This document shows positions 50,601 to 62,453 of a DNA stretch of 64,000 nucleotides, in pieces. The stretch is from Tubiluchus corallicola (Eukaryota; Priapulida; Priapulimorpha; Priapulimorphida; Tubiluchidae). Positions within the stretch are counted from its first letter, which is position 1. Each line of letters opens with the position of its first letter. The stretch lies in NCBI GenBank assembly GCA_030141605.1, contig JAQGDQ010000359.1, positions 62,001 to 126,000 on the forward strand, given 5' to 3'. The position numbers and the translations under genes are program-made. Under the pieces are notes generated by a model that saw only the letters and a program-made list of their open reading frames with translations, ran no database searches and was not told where the DNA came from.

Positions 50601-53600
50601 TCTTAGACATTCTACAGACTATTCACCTTTCCAGTTTTCTTAACTTTATCTGGCACATATGATGGATCACACACGACCATTTTACACTTTGCCACTTCAG
50701 ATCCAGATCGAACGCCAGTCACTTTACCACCCTCCATAACTAACTCATCCACTTGTTTATCCAACATGTAAGTGCCACCATAAATTGCACTTAGTCTAAA
50801 CAAAAATAATTATTAGGTGTTTTAGGCCATTAGGTCATTTTACTGTAAAGTGTAAAATACAAATTTTACTAATAGGAAATAAACAAAATATCAACAAAAC
50901 CTGATGGAATAAACCAACAATTCTGAATTTATCAAACCTAAGTTGCTCAAAAAACAAAAAAGTTGAAAACTTAACAACCTGATTTGAACCACGTACCTCA
51001 CCTACAATGCAAACATGATTCAATGATCACAGTAAGTCCTTGTTCATTACTTACAAGTGACCAACCAATTCACAACTTTCAAGGTTATTTACTCATGCTA
51101 AAGTAATTACTAACTAGTAAGATTAATTTTTTCAATTATGGTAAAAGTTAAAGTAATCTGTGCATAATTATTCATAACCTTTATTGTAGCATAATTATTA
51201 ATGATATTGTTGATTTGTCTTAATGACTATTAAGATTTAATAGATTAATTTATTAATGAAACCTACCTGGCAAATCCTTGAGGCAATTCTCCCAAACCAT
51301 AAAGAGGGTACAGATATGGTGTCTTGCCATACCTTGCCAGAGAATCACTGTAGAGCTTAATTCGATTGATAGTCTCTATACATGGTTTGTTAACATATCT
51401 AAAAAATCATATGTAAATTTAAGACAAAGTTAATATTAGCGATATCGCTGCTGCAACAACAGTTAAAAATTGCCTAAGTTACTTCAGGTAATTCTCTAGT
51501 TAAATTGTTATGTTTTCCAAAGAGATGCCACCATTTTATTATGACTTACCTTGTTACCAGTCAAAGATCACAAAAACAGTAATTAGAATATTTTTACATA
51601 TTAACTTTAATTTTAAACTATTAAATTACTAGACTGTGACTATTCAAGTAACTGACTAAACCAAAGTAACAAATGATGTAAAACATTGCAATGATTTGCT
51701 GTTAAAATTGTTCCTGTAAACTACTTTTATGCTTCCAGTTTGTTTCTATTTATTCAAGAATGTTTTAATTTTTTTTACCTAAGACTTAATCTTTAACACT
51801 TGACTAGTGTTGATGAAGTTAACATAGTCACTAATCATCAAACTGCTTGCAAATAAAAATAGATTAAAAAAGATGAAAAATTTTGCTCCATCAACTAGAG
51901 TTGAACCTGGATTTTCTGTACTGTGAGCAACCACAAAAAACTATGTAATTTTATGTGTTCAGCAACTAAATCTATTCAGAAGATCATCACGCCAAGTGAT
52001 GCTTACTCATCATCCCTCCAAAGAGCAAGGGCGTGACCCGTAAAATCAGCCGTGTTCTGATCCAGACCGAACTTGTCATACAAATCTTTCATTGTACTCA
52101 TTTTAGGGTCAATCCCCTGGTATGTTGACGGATTGCTCTCATCAAAGTCCTGGACGTAGATCAGAAACTTCCTAAATCTCCTCTTTTCAAACATCCCCAT
52201 TAGATCTATAGATGAAAGAGATTTTTTAGGAGTTCACAGTCGCTATATTTTTTACAAAATAGGTTTGCACACAACAATTAAGCAAAAAAGAAAATGATCT
52301 TTAGTAAACATTCTGGATGTTGTGCAAAATGCTGCACAAAAAAGCAGTAGCTCACTACTTACAAGCAAAGTTATATTTGTGGCTAAATAATAACAAATTT
52401 TGTGACACTGCCAAATCTACACAAAAATTCTTAAAATTTTTTTACTTAAGTCTCAAAAAATCAGAATTGCTAAAACATACTTGTTGCCAAAGCTTCTTGT
52501 TCGTTCACCGGTACTTTATGCACTTTGCCAGGATGTTTGTATACATAACTACCCTCAACTGATTTAAATTCCAGATACCGGGTGACTCCAGTGTGAATTA
52601 ACAACTTCACCAATTGCCCTAGTAATATAGAAATGATTATATATGTGGTGCTACAGACAATGCATAAGAACTTGAAAAGGCAATGAAATAAAATATTTTT
52701 CAATGCGAAGAAGGTAAAACTTCACTTTAGCTAAACACACAAAAACCATTTAAATGAAAAAAATCAATAAAGCCAAATAGGACTATAATTGTTCTCAATT
52801 TTTAAATTTTTCTGGGAACATATATTAGTTGCAGGTACAAATCCAAAATAAGGATATAATAAAAAGTTTTTAAAATGTGGCAAAGCAAAAAATGCAGACG
52901 CTTCGAGTGAGCAAACACCCCAGCTACATATTACTTACTTTGACTAAAATAATCAGGTGATCAAATGATTAAATGGCTGCTCTGGGTAAAAAAAACTTCT
53001 AAATGAACAATTAGGCAAAAATACAAAACATTACACACAGGATCGTACAGAAACTAAATTTCATTTTGCAGAAAAATGATGAAGAAAAAATATTACTGTA
53101 ATAATCTACATAATATACAGCAGGTCATTTAATTTAAAAGAATTCTGTATAACTAAAACACTTTATAGTTAACTCTAAACTGTAAGAAGACACTTAGAAT
53201 GTTATTACCATTAGCCATAAGGAATTTTGGTATCAGATCCACATTCCAGTCTCTGCCTCGGCCGAGTGATTCTTTCAGTGTAGCGTTCTTGCCAAAGTGG
53301 GAATACAACTGTGAAACAAACAAAATCAATATGTAAATTTACATGAAACAGAAGACATGCTTAACTCTAGATCACTTTTTGTCTAAAAGGTGTTGAATAA
53401 AATCAGAAACAAATTTACACGTTCGCCATAGTTTGAAGATATGAATTGGTATTTTAAAAGCAAATACAGCAAAATAAGCAAATATTTGTAAAATATTTAA
53501 GACAGATGATTGTAAAGTGCCATCAATTAGGAATTTACATCTATTGCTAAATGTACTCACATCCTCTAATGGTGTAATCGATGCACTTTCCCCACCATAA

Positions 53601-56488
53601 TATTTATTTCTATCCATATGAAGAACCTTCTTGCCACTGACAGACATCATACCAGACAGAATGCATTCCTGCAATAATAATAAATAAATAAATAAATAAA
53701 CATGGTGGGTCTGGTGCCATGTTAAGCTCAACAACTATGGCTATATTAAATGCTTGTTCAAACTTTAAAAGCAAAAAGTAAAATAGATATACATTGTAAC
53801 TTCGCAGATCAAAAATCTACAATAGTTTGTTGTACGTGGTAAGCTAATTACGTTGTTTAGATGAATTCAGTATAAAAGTTTGTAAAATAGCAAAAGTGAA
53901 ACACAAAATGTACCAGAAACTTGTAAACCTAAAGTATTGATATGTTTTGCTTTTCTAATGGCTTACAATGCAAAATTTAGCATTCATGTTACACAAGTAA
54001 TAACTAAAAATCAAACAGTTTGTAGAGTTATTTTAGCCTTTAGCAATCTTAAAATTATTAATTGATTAAATATATTTAAAGTTTATTAAAAGCTTCATCT
54101 GTTTTTTTATAAAGCATACCAACATTAACTCAGATGTATCATGATGAGGTTAGCATAGTGAGCTAGGTACATCGTTTGATTTGGTTAAATGATTAGAAGC
54201 ATCATGACAGATGGAGGTATCCAGAAGAAGTTTTCCATATAACCCATATATTTGTTGACCAGGCTCAGCACTGTTTGACTACATTACATGATTGTTTGCT
54301 GATAATTGCAACAAGGATCAAGACTAAGCCACGATCACATAAACAGCTAGACATTATTTGATTAATGTCTGATTTGCTGGTATGTAGACCACCACAGAAA
54401 ATAGTAGTACAGAGAAGGAGTACAGTTCAAGTTGAAAGGAGTGCCTCAACGGGATGATTCACTTGGTAGCATTCTTGGACCTGTATTCTTCATTACCTAT
54501 ATAAATGATCTGCTATGAACATGGCCTCTTGAAAATTTTCTATTGTTTACAGGTGACACAAAACCTGTTTCGGGTAATCAACTCACAGCAGGACCAATTA
54601 GATATCTAGAAAGACTTGAATAATATGACCAAGTGGAAGTCAATTTTGACAGGTTATTGACTTTTGAAAGTCATGTTCAACAAAAGATAAAACAAAGCTA
54701 AATCAATGGTGGGAATTGCTTAGGGACTTTCGATATGATTGACCAAAACATTTTACTTGGTTGTATAAAACCATGGTTAGACTTGAACAACAGCACCGAC
54801 TAATTAGCAGGAACTGTCATATAAAGAAAGGCTAAGATGTTTAAAACTACTAATGCCAGCCTATAGAAGATTAATGGGAGATATAAATTACGGTAGATCG
54901 ATTGGGTGAAGCCTATGAATACGCTTTTTGACCATAGTTGTCTGTCTTGATAAACAACTGTTAATTGTTTTAACACAAGTTTTCTCTTTCGCACTTTACA
55001 TTTATGTTGTTATCTCTGTAAAGTTGTCTCTCAAGCGGAAATGCCGCCTAGCGGCAGTTGTCATGGTTAGGTGAGGAAGCAAGGTCAGTGGTGGTATGGC
55101 AAATGGGTCAGATGTGTTGATTTATAATGAACTGGAATGGTGTTGCAGAAGGGTTGGATTTTAAAAAATGTTTAGAGTCACTCAGGCTGGAACGGATTGT
55201 GGAACTTCATTGGATGGCCTTCCCAATACACGTCCAGTTTCTTCTTGAATTGATCTGCTGATGTAGTGCTCAATACCCATATGGTGAGGGAATTCCAATC
55301 AACTACCACTCTGAAAATGAATCTGTTCTTGTTTCTAGGCTTTGTAATCTTTTATCCTGCTCCACGTGGATTAACTGAAAAATATTTTCCGCTATCAATT
55401 CTTGTAAGGTAGTTGTAGATACGATACAGCACGTATACACACTATACATGATTTGGTCACCTCTTTTTCTTCTGAGACGTAGAGATGGTAAATTCAATCT
55501 CTGCATTCTCTCTGCATGTGATAGATCTTTGATCGATGGTACTAACTTGGTGACTTTCCATTGAATTGATTCTACCTTACGTACTGCTTGAAGTTTGTGT
55601 GGATCACTGTACCTGATATGACTGAAACTCATAGAATCCTGGCCAGGCATTTGCTGGAAGATGCTGTAGCTGCACTAAGTGTAACTGCTTTTAAGACTGA
55701 CTGGATAAAGTATTGGGCACTGAAAAATCTGGTCTACAAACATACAAGACTACCAAGTCACTTATATTATTCATGTGTCACCTGCATTTACAAGTGCTAT
55801 CCCGCATAACCACAAAATGTGTTATTTCTTCTGCACTTAAAATGTTAACAGAATAAGCAAAACTGAAAGATTTAAAACTAAAAAATGATTGGTCACTTTA
55901 CCCGAGTTCATTGAGCTCTACGAAAAATAATAACAGAAATCACTGATTCTTCATTAGCACAAAACTGACATTGAACATAAATATTGATATTTAACATTTA
56001 CGAGCTTTCCAACTTCCTTTGATAAGTAAGCCTATAACTAATTAATCACACAAAGAAACTTTATTACCATTGCAGTAATCTAATGCCAGTCAATAAGCTC
56101 AATGCTTTTTGCAAGAACAAGTCTTCCACGCAAGTCACTGAAACCTTACGCAGCTTTTTTGGCTCTTTGGTGGAATTTCGAAAACCTAAAATTCATGTTT
56201 GAGGACTTCGTTATAAAATTTAGAAAGCGTACTTGGACATCAGTATATCATCTGTAAAAAGCCTGCTGTAGAAGCGTTGTAAAAAACCCGTCTGGAATAA
56301 CAGCCTGCACCAGTAACACCAAATACTTGAGACGACCGTTTCTGCTACTTCATTATCCACCAGTGGCACCAAACACTTGAGACGCTTGTTTCTGTTACTT
56401 TGTTATCCAGTAGCTACTAATTAATATTCGAAAAATGAAATACCTTTAATCCAGTCCCCATGACAATAACATCATATTCTTCGTCCAT
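47668..56488 (-). CDS. GDI2: Rab GDP-dissociation inhibitor (complete, 11 exons)
   Basis: Rab GDI binds GDP-loaded prenylated Rab GTPases, extracts them from membranes and recycles them through the cytosol. Exons: 56488-56444, 53668-53561, 53308-53209, 52618-52481, 52205-52007, 51398-51267, 50795-50627, 50078-49976, 48750-48606, 48090-48036, 47808-47668; phases agree and sum to 1335 nt, 444 aa plus TAA, matching the 445-447 aa of vertebrate GDIs. Visible family features are the N-terminal dinucleotide-fold motif [16 protein letters not shown], the Rab-binding segment [30 protein letters not shown], the conserved [19 protein letters not shown] block, and [13 protein letters not shown]. It is far shorter than Rab escort protein, so it is GDI rather than CHM/REP. 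Invertebrates usually have one GDI, so the symbol is by closest similarity only. Intron 1 (2.8 kb) carries LINE debris. Confidence 0.97.
47878..47906 (+). repeat. Short (CT)n microsatellite in the last GDI intron
   Basis: CCCCCCTCTCTCTCTC and a further CT run lie between GDI exons 10 and 11. Confidence 0.9.
54420..54900 (+). pseudogene. Decayed LINE reverse-transcriptase fragment in GDI intron 1
   Basis: Plus-strand frames hold eroded reverse-transcriptase motifs in the right order: [15 protein letters not shown], then LLFTGDTK (a decayed FADDTK catalytic box), [21 protein letters not shown], and [16 protein letters not shown] followed by YRRLMGDI. Stops and frameshifts separate them. This is a 5-prime-truncated, inactive L2/CR1-type copy, opposite to GDI in orientation. 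Similarity to other elements is from memory of the family. Confidence 0.8.
55080..55660 (-). pseudogene. Decayed LINE ORF2 C-terminal fragment in GDI intron 1
   Basis: On the minus strand, [20 protein letters not shown] and [20 protein letters not shown] followed by KRGDQIM match the region after the RT of CR1/L2 elements. After a frameshift, [10 protein letters not shown] and [16 protein letters not shown] match the extreme C terminus. The fragment lies head-on to the plus-strand fragment at 54420-54900 and is a different subfamily from the long LINE at 57-61 kb. Confidence 0.8.
56308..56413. repeat. Two tandem copies of a 50-bp unit near GDI exon 1
   Basis: CACCAGTRRCACCAAAYACT and TGAGACG, TTTCTGYTACTT, TTATCC are repeated. 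The pair ends about 30 bp before the GDI exon 1 donor side, within intron 1. Confidence 0.88.
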
Positions 56489-57081
56489 CTTCGCAGAAGT
56501 ATAAAGAGAAAGTTGAGAAAATACGTATCAAGAAGATCGACCGGCATGAAAATCTGTAAAAATGGCAGAGCCGAGGAACCCTCTTACAAATATTTGTGCT
56601 CAAAAAATAAGAACAAAATAAAAAATTTGTTGCTAATCTACACCGCTACTTAATTATTTTAAAGTTACGCTGTACATTTTAAAAGTTAATTTAAGTTACC
56701 GAAACAAACTATAAGAGCCACGTGGTGAATTATGTAATAAAAATAAAAATATTTCACGCTTTAAGATTTGGCAACACCTTTCTGAATATAGTTCTAACAA
56801 AATAGTTTGTATTTCAGCCGCTACATGACACTACCCATAACTGTCATGGCCCCGCTCTTAAGAGCATGACTAGTCATGAGATTCAGCAAAGTGACTCTTC
56901 GCAGTCACACACCTTTTTCTTTCTACTAATTACTTTATTTGTAATTTTGCCGGTTTCGCTTTGGTGTTGGGTTATATCTAGAACAGTCACTAGTTATTAT
57001 GGCCAAGAGGGTATGGTACAAAAACTATACCTCTAATTTTAAGTGCTATTTCTATAATGATTATTATAGCGTTTCTGTCAC
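56489..57081. other. GDI 5-prime flank
   Basis: About 590 bp between the GDI start codon and the 3-prime end of the LINE. It presumably holds the GDI promoter, but no TATA box, E-box or other site stands out. No ORF of note. Confidence 0.5.
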
Positions 57082-57200
57082 TTACCATTACCATTACCAT
57101 CGACGGATAGAGGTTAAGCTTACATAGCTTATAAACCTCTCCATTCTTCCTTGTTTTCTTTCACTATTTAAGAATACGTTAATGGGTGGCGACGCTGCGA

Positions 57201-60200
57201 TCACGAAGCGACATTACATAGGGTTTCTTGTTGCCATTGGGGCAACCTGGGGTCTATATATTTTTCAGGATTATTTTTCCAAAATCTATCGAGACGAGAT
57301 TTGAACTGGGCAGGATTGGATGCTTGTATTACATGGTCAGGCAGCTTGTTCCACTCATTAATTACTCGCCTTGCGAATGTGAATCTTCTTCTGTTCCACC
57401 TTTCTGGAACTGTTCTCTTCTTGATTTTGTAGGAGTGACCTCTGGTACCATGATATGTCTGTCGATGAAAAAATATTTCACTGTTGATGGTTTCTATGCC
57501 TTTAAGAATACGAAATGTTTGAATTAAATCTTGTCTTTTACGTCTGTATTTCAGAGTTGTAAGACCCAGAGTCTTAAGTCTTGCAACATATGGTAAATCA
57601 GAAATGGCAGGTACAAGTGTAGTAGCTCGACGTTGTATACTTTCAATTTTTCTTATCATGTCTTGACGATTTGGGTTCCAAATCACGTCACCATAATCCA
57701 AAATAGGACGAACCATCGATTTGTATAGTTTGGTTACCATAGGTCCATCAAGGTAAGAGAAGCTACGTTTGATCAATGTCAGTCTTCCATGTGCTTTATT
57801 GACAATGTTGTTAATATGTGTTTGAAAGTTTAGCATACTGTCGATGGTAATACCCAGATCTTTTTCTTCTGTGACACTTATAATTTCTTTAGAACCTTGA
57901 CCGTGTGACATTTTATATATACGACCTGCAGTATTATGCCTTCCAACAGTCAAGAGCTTACATTTTTCAGTGTTAAATTCCATTTGCCATTGGCGACACC
58001 ATTGGTCGGCATGATTAATATTATTCTGCATGGCCTCAAAATCATCCAGGCAGCATGCTTTACCATATATTTTAGTGTCATCTGCAAACAGGCTCTTACC
58101 GCAGTTGAAAACATCAGGAAGATCATTTATGTAAATAGTGAATAAAATAGGTCCAAGCACACTTCCCTGTGGTATGCCGCTGGTCACATTTGCCCATTCT
58201 GATTTTTGCCCATTAACTACTATACATTGTCTTCTTCCACAGAGAAAACTATTAATCCATGTTAGCAGGTGTCCACAAATTTCGTATGCTTCAATTTTTT
58301 GAAGAAGTCTCAGATGGGGTACTCGATCAAATGCTTTTAAAAAATCGTAATAGATAACATCAACTTCGCCTTTGTTCTCAAGTAAGTCCATCCATTCTTC
58401 AAGAGAGACTAATAAATTGGTAGTACAAGATCTGCCAGTTCTGAAGCCGTGTTGGTTGTCTCAAATGAGATTATGTTCAGTAATAAAGTTGTAGATTTTA
58501 TCCCTTAGTATTCCCTCTAGTAGTTTACAAACGACTGATGTCAAGCTGATAGGTCTGTAATTTTTTGCTAAGTCTCTTTCGCCTTTTTTGTGGATAGCAG
58601 AAACGCTGGCTATTTTCCAACTCGGCGGTAATATACCACTGGATAAAGTTTGGTTCATTATCTGTAGCATTGGTCTTATAAGGATATCCTTGTTGTTCTT
58701 AATTATACTTGCGTGAATGCCATCAGGTCCCATGGATTTGTTGACCTTCATTTTTTTTATTTTTGTACTAAGTTCTGATTCACTGATATTGCTCACATCA
58801 AGTTTGTACTCGGTTACTGGTAGTAGCTGAGGAATTTGGCTCGTATCTTCATTTGTATAGACAGATGTGAAAAATTTTTGTAATTCGTTAGCCTGTTCTT
58901 GATCGGTCGTAGCAATGCTACCATCCTCTCTTTTTAAGGGTCTTACGCTTTCTTTTTTCATTAAGTTGGAATTTACATATGCCCAGAAAGCTTTAGGATT
59001 ACTGCTACATTCTTCCGACAATTTTTGTTCAAAATTTCTTCTCGCAGATCTAACTAATGATGTAACATCATTCCTAGTTCGAGCGTATCGTTCATAGTTG
59101 GCACAGGAAGCTGTTCTTTGATACTTTCTCCAAGCAGCTTTCTTCTGTCTAAGTTTCAATTTTATTTCATTATTAAACCACTTTGGCTTTTGACTAATGC
59201 CTTGTTTTTGCACTGGTACATACTGATCTGTTACTATACGCAATATTTCTTCGAATGTGCTGTTGCAGGCAAATAAGTCTTTATCTTGAAAAATTTCATC
59301 CCAGTCTTTTGAGTTTAAGTAGTTTCTTATAGCTGTATAATCTGCTCTGTAAAAGTTATACTTCTTACAATTAGTAGTCTTGATTTCCCAAGAAGCTTCG
59401 ATGTTGCATGATATAACTAAGTGGTCGCTTTTACCAATTGGTAGATGTGACTGCAGGTTTGTTATAATGTGCGGATTATTAACAATCAATAAATCTAGTA
59501 AAGTAGGATTTTGACCAATCCTGTATCTAGTTGGAAAGGTTACTAGTTGCTCCATATATCCGTCACGTAAAGTGTCCAAGAATGTGTTTTCTAGGCTAAA
59601 TTCTGGTGTAGAAGCACTCCATGAACTCCAATTTATTTTACTAAAATTGAAATCTCCACATACGGCTTTCAATTTTTCTTTTCTTTTGTTTAACTGTACC
59701 AGCAATCTCAATAGGTTTTCATTTTCTTTATGACCAGATGATGGACTTCGGTAAACGCCTCCGAATAAGACTTCTTTACCATTTAGCAGAAAAATCTTAA
59801 CCCATAACGAGGAGGTGAAAATATTTGATAAATGCATTACTTGGATTGGTGCCAAGTCAGATCTCACATAAAGGACAATGCCTCTTCCATCCAAATTGCT
59901 GAACATATCATATTCCGGCAGAACCAATTCAGAGTATTGCAAAGAATATCTAACATTTTTTGGATTTATTTCAGATAGAAAAATCACGTCAGGTTTTAAT
60001 TCCAGTAATCTTATTTTTATATCCTGCATTTTATTTGTTAAACAGTCAACATTGGAAAACAACAGTTTTACATTTTTATTGTGGGTTGGTTTTCTCGGTG
60101 ATTCAAAGTTGCACTTTTTACTTTTTTGTTTATCAGAACTGGATTTCACATTGTTTTTCACTATTAAATTTACTGTATTAGTTTCCACACTGTTATTAGA

Positions 60201-60239
60201 AATATATACACTATTTACAGCTGAGTGATTGGTGTTCAA
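57201..60239 (-). pseudogene. LINE ORF2: endonuclease and reverse transcriptase, interrupted by one TGA
   Basis: ORF2 would nick target DNA and prime reverse transcription. The N-terminal endonuclease has its expected residues: N in LLFSNVD, E in FLSEIN, Y in GGVYRSP, D and N in GDFNFS, D in LLDLLIVN, and SDH. A linker with KPKWFNNEIKLKLRQKKAAW leads to the reverse transcriptase: MGPDGIHASI, KNYRPISLTS, HGFRTGRS, YYDFLKAFDRVPH, GIPQGSVLGP, and the catalytic LFADDTK, then the thumb and C terminus (ARRVINEWNKLPDHV). An in-frame TGA at 58463-58461 separates ENFITEHNLI-type sequence from DNHGFRTG, between RT motifs 1 and 2; the frame resumes unchanged to a TGA at 57203-57201. All catalytic aspartates remain. 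There is no ATG near the start: the first codon after the ORF1 stop region is CAT TTG, and the first Met is inside the endonuclease. Confidence 0.92.
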
Positions 60240-60242
60240 ATG

Positions 60243-61421
60243 TCACTTTTTCTTGGTAACCACCGATTTTAGGCGAGTTAATGGTGGTGTTAAATACTGG
60301 TCTATCATTCCAGTGATAATTGAAGTTTTATTCCTAGGACTGATAGTGGTTTGTTGCAACTGTTGATTTAATTCAGGTAGCAAGCGGGTTTTAGGTGAAG
60401 TCTTTTGGTTTGATCGTGTATCGCTATCATCTTCACGTACTTGTTCCGGAGATACTGTTTCCCTTTCGGCAGATTCTGAGTCATTTGCATCCGACGTGGA
60501 AATCGGTACACAATTGCTTTCGGTAAAAGCTGCCATTGCGTTTCCGTCTTGTTGCTGCAAAAATGCGGAATGCTATTCTGAAGAATGTGCCTTAGGAGAG
60601 TGGGTAATATTATTATCATCAACGCTAACTATTTGATTTTTGTGTATTTTAATCTTTTCGCCTTTGGCCCTTCTTGACTTTAGTTCGCTGACTAGCATTT
60701 TATTGTCCTCGCGTTCACGCCAGGTCAGATCAGGATTTATATAAATATCCTTGCAGTCTTTCTTTTTATGTAAATCTTTAGCAGCCTTTAGTACTTGCCA
60801 TTTTTGGCCAGGATGTGAAAGGCGGATCCTAACTGGTCCTGAAGATGCAGATGTCATTTTAGATGCTACCTTGAGCGGCATTGATTCCACGATTTTGACT
60901 TTTATGTTCAATGTATTTTGAAACCATTGTTCATACCACTGACAGTCTGCGACTGGTGTAAGCCCATATATTATGATGCTACTCTTTTTTGCCTTTTTTT
61001 GCATTCGTTCATTAAAATCTTCGAACAGGTTGTCTACTTCGCTGTTACTCAGGTTACCCCTTTGAAAGATTTTCTTTTCTATAGCATTTATTTTTGAGTT
61101 GGCACTTTTACTAAACGCCTCCAGCTTCTCATCGATTGTTGTAACCTTGTCTGTTACCTTATTCAGGTCAGTTTCAATTATCTCAAACTTTGATTGCAGG
61201 TTTATGATGTCTTGTTTCAGTTGCAGGGCTGCACTGTTGCAGTAAGCACAGTACCAATGGATCTCATTCTCATCATTCATCAGTACATCATACAATGTAT
61301 CACTCACACTGGCACATGACGTGTGGAACCATCTTTCGCATATTTCGCATGATACGCCTTTATCATCATCTTTAACAGCTGTTTTACATTTGGGGCAAAT
61401 TATACGTTTAGATGAAGGCAT
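60243..61421 (-). pseudogene. LINE ORF1: PHD finger and RNA-binding-like protein, interrupted by one TAG
   Basis: ORF1 proteins of this group coat element RNA. It starts at ATG 61421 (MPSSKRIICPKCKT). A C4HC3 PHD finger follows at about residues 9-61 (CPKC, CEIC, WFHTSC, WYCAYC). Next come a predicted coiled coil (QDIINLQSKFEIIETDL on), and an L1-ORF1p-like region beginning SIIIYGLTP and containing INPDLTWRERED, the motif typical of Transposase_22-type proteins. A TAG at 60575-60573 interrupts the frame after 282 codons. The same frame then continues for 109 codons (Ser/Thr/Gln-rich, ending VVTKKK) to TGA at 60245-60243. I read the TAG as a disabling mutation and the TGA as the original ORF1 end. 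Confidence 0.85.
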
Positions 61422-61544
61422 GATGCTTTATGGTTTGATTTAGATTTAATGACATGTGCAGAAAACTGAATCCGTTTTCGTGTCTGTTTAAGCTAGCAAT
61501 TTCAAGAATACAATATGGAACGAACTCACCAGAGACTTCGGTCT

Positions 61545-62045
61545 GTCGAAACCAGGCATTAATTGTTCGAAAAAATCACGAAATATTTGTTGTACCACTA
61601 AATGCAAATGGCGGAAAATCACAGAAAGTATAGGCATTAATGGCGGGAAATTTTTCAACGACAAGTAACTGTCATGTCGCACTCAATTTTGACGAATATT
61701 TCAAAAGTTTAAATGTCGATTTTTGCTTACCGAACCCGTTTCACTTATTGCTGTGAAACAAAGTATAATTTTTCTCGAAGCAAGGATTATTGTTCAAAAA
61801 TCGCGAAATACTCGTTGTTCCACTAAATGCAAATGGCGGAAAATCATTCGAATCATAGGCATTAATGGCGGAAAATTTTTTAACCTCAGGTAGCTGTCTT
61901 GTCACACTAAATTTTCACAAAAATTTAATATCTATTTATCGATGATGCTTTCCAAAGACGTTTCACTTATTTCTGCAAAACATAATGCATTATTTCTCGA
62001 AGAAACCGAACAAAATAGCGAAATTTTTTCGGAGCTCAAAAAAGT
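61545..62045 (-). repeat. Tandem repeat of about 225 bp upstream of LINE ORF1, about 2.2 copies
   Basis: CCACTAAATGCAAATGGCGG occurs at 61595 and 61820; GGCATTAATGGCGG follows in both copies. CGTTTCACTTATT and TTTCTCGAAG recur in the second and in a third, partial copy (61737 and 61959). Period is 222-225 bp. The simplest reading is LINE promoter monomers in its 5-prime UTR. The first copy contains GGCGGGAAA (61642-61650), an E2F-like site. Alternatively it belongs to the TMEM19 5-prime region. Confidence 0.8.
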
Positions 62046-62453
62046 TGAACGTGTCACTTCGCGATCCCAGCATTCTGTCACAGAACGTACGACATATACT
62101 CTGTTTAATGGTCAGATATTTTTCTATATACGGCTACATATAATTTTGTGTCATCTTGACCAGCTGTAAGCAGTACAGTATTTTAGGCCAAGCTAAATTT
62201 TCATTAGCTATCATTTCCTGTGGAATTCCAGACGGTTCTACACATAAATGCCTTACTGAATATTACAAGCTTTTTAATTTGAAATTATTTATTAAACTTA
62301 GATTGCCTATCAATCTATCAATACTTGTCAGGACTTGCAAATTGTTAAGACCTTCAACAAGCAAATAATCTAAGACAATGATAGTAACTGGTGAATATCA
62401 GAGTTTATTTTAAGCATTAGATTGAATCTAATCTGTTCAATTTTCATTTGCAG
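62046..62453. other. Interval upstream of the first visible TMEM19 exon
   Basis: The TMEM19 start codon and about 45 N-terminal residues should lie upstream of 62454. No ATG here continues into that exon by a clear donor, so the first exon was not identified and may lie in this interval or on the other side of the LINE. Confidence 0.45.

Larger units (their letters stand above)
57082..62045 (-). mobile_element. Near full-length CR1/L2-group LINE retrotransposon
   Basis: On the minus strand the element reads: tandem repeats (62045-61545), ORF1 (61421-60243), ORF2 (60239-57201), a 3-prime UTR of about 100 bp and a terminal (ATGGTA)3 at 57100-57082. The order PHD-containing ORF1, apurinic-type endonuclease, reverse transcriptase and a short-repeat tail in place of poly(A) is typical of the CR1/L2 branch of the Jockey superfamily. 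The coding part is a single frame with three in-frame stops and no frameshift, so insertion is recent by neutral standards. It lies between GDI and TMEM19. The upstream boundary is uncertain, and I see no clear target-site duplication. Confidence 0.9.

Noticed and set aside
51895-51945. Minus-strand GGTTCAACTC resembling a Pol III B box, considered as a tRNA or SINE
   Set aside because: No A box at the proper distance and no tRNA arms pair; the similar GGTTCAAATC near 50985 also lacks them.
55588-55809. Plus-strand ORF near the LINE debris
   Set aside because: It partly overlaps the antisense of the minus-strand LINE fragment and has no recognisable motif.
61942-62169. 75-codon plus-strand ORF as the TMEM19 N terminus
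   Set aside because: It overlaps the tandem repeat, ends in a stop with no donor leading in phase to 62454, and does not resemble the family.
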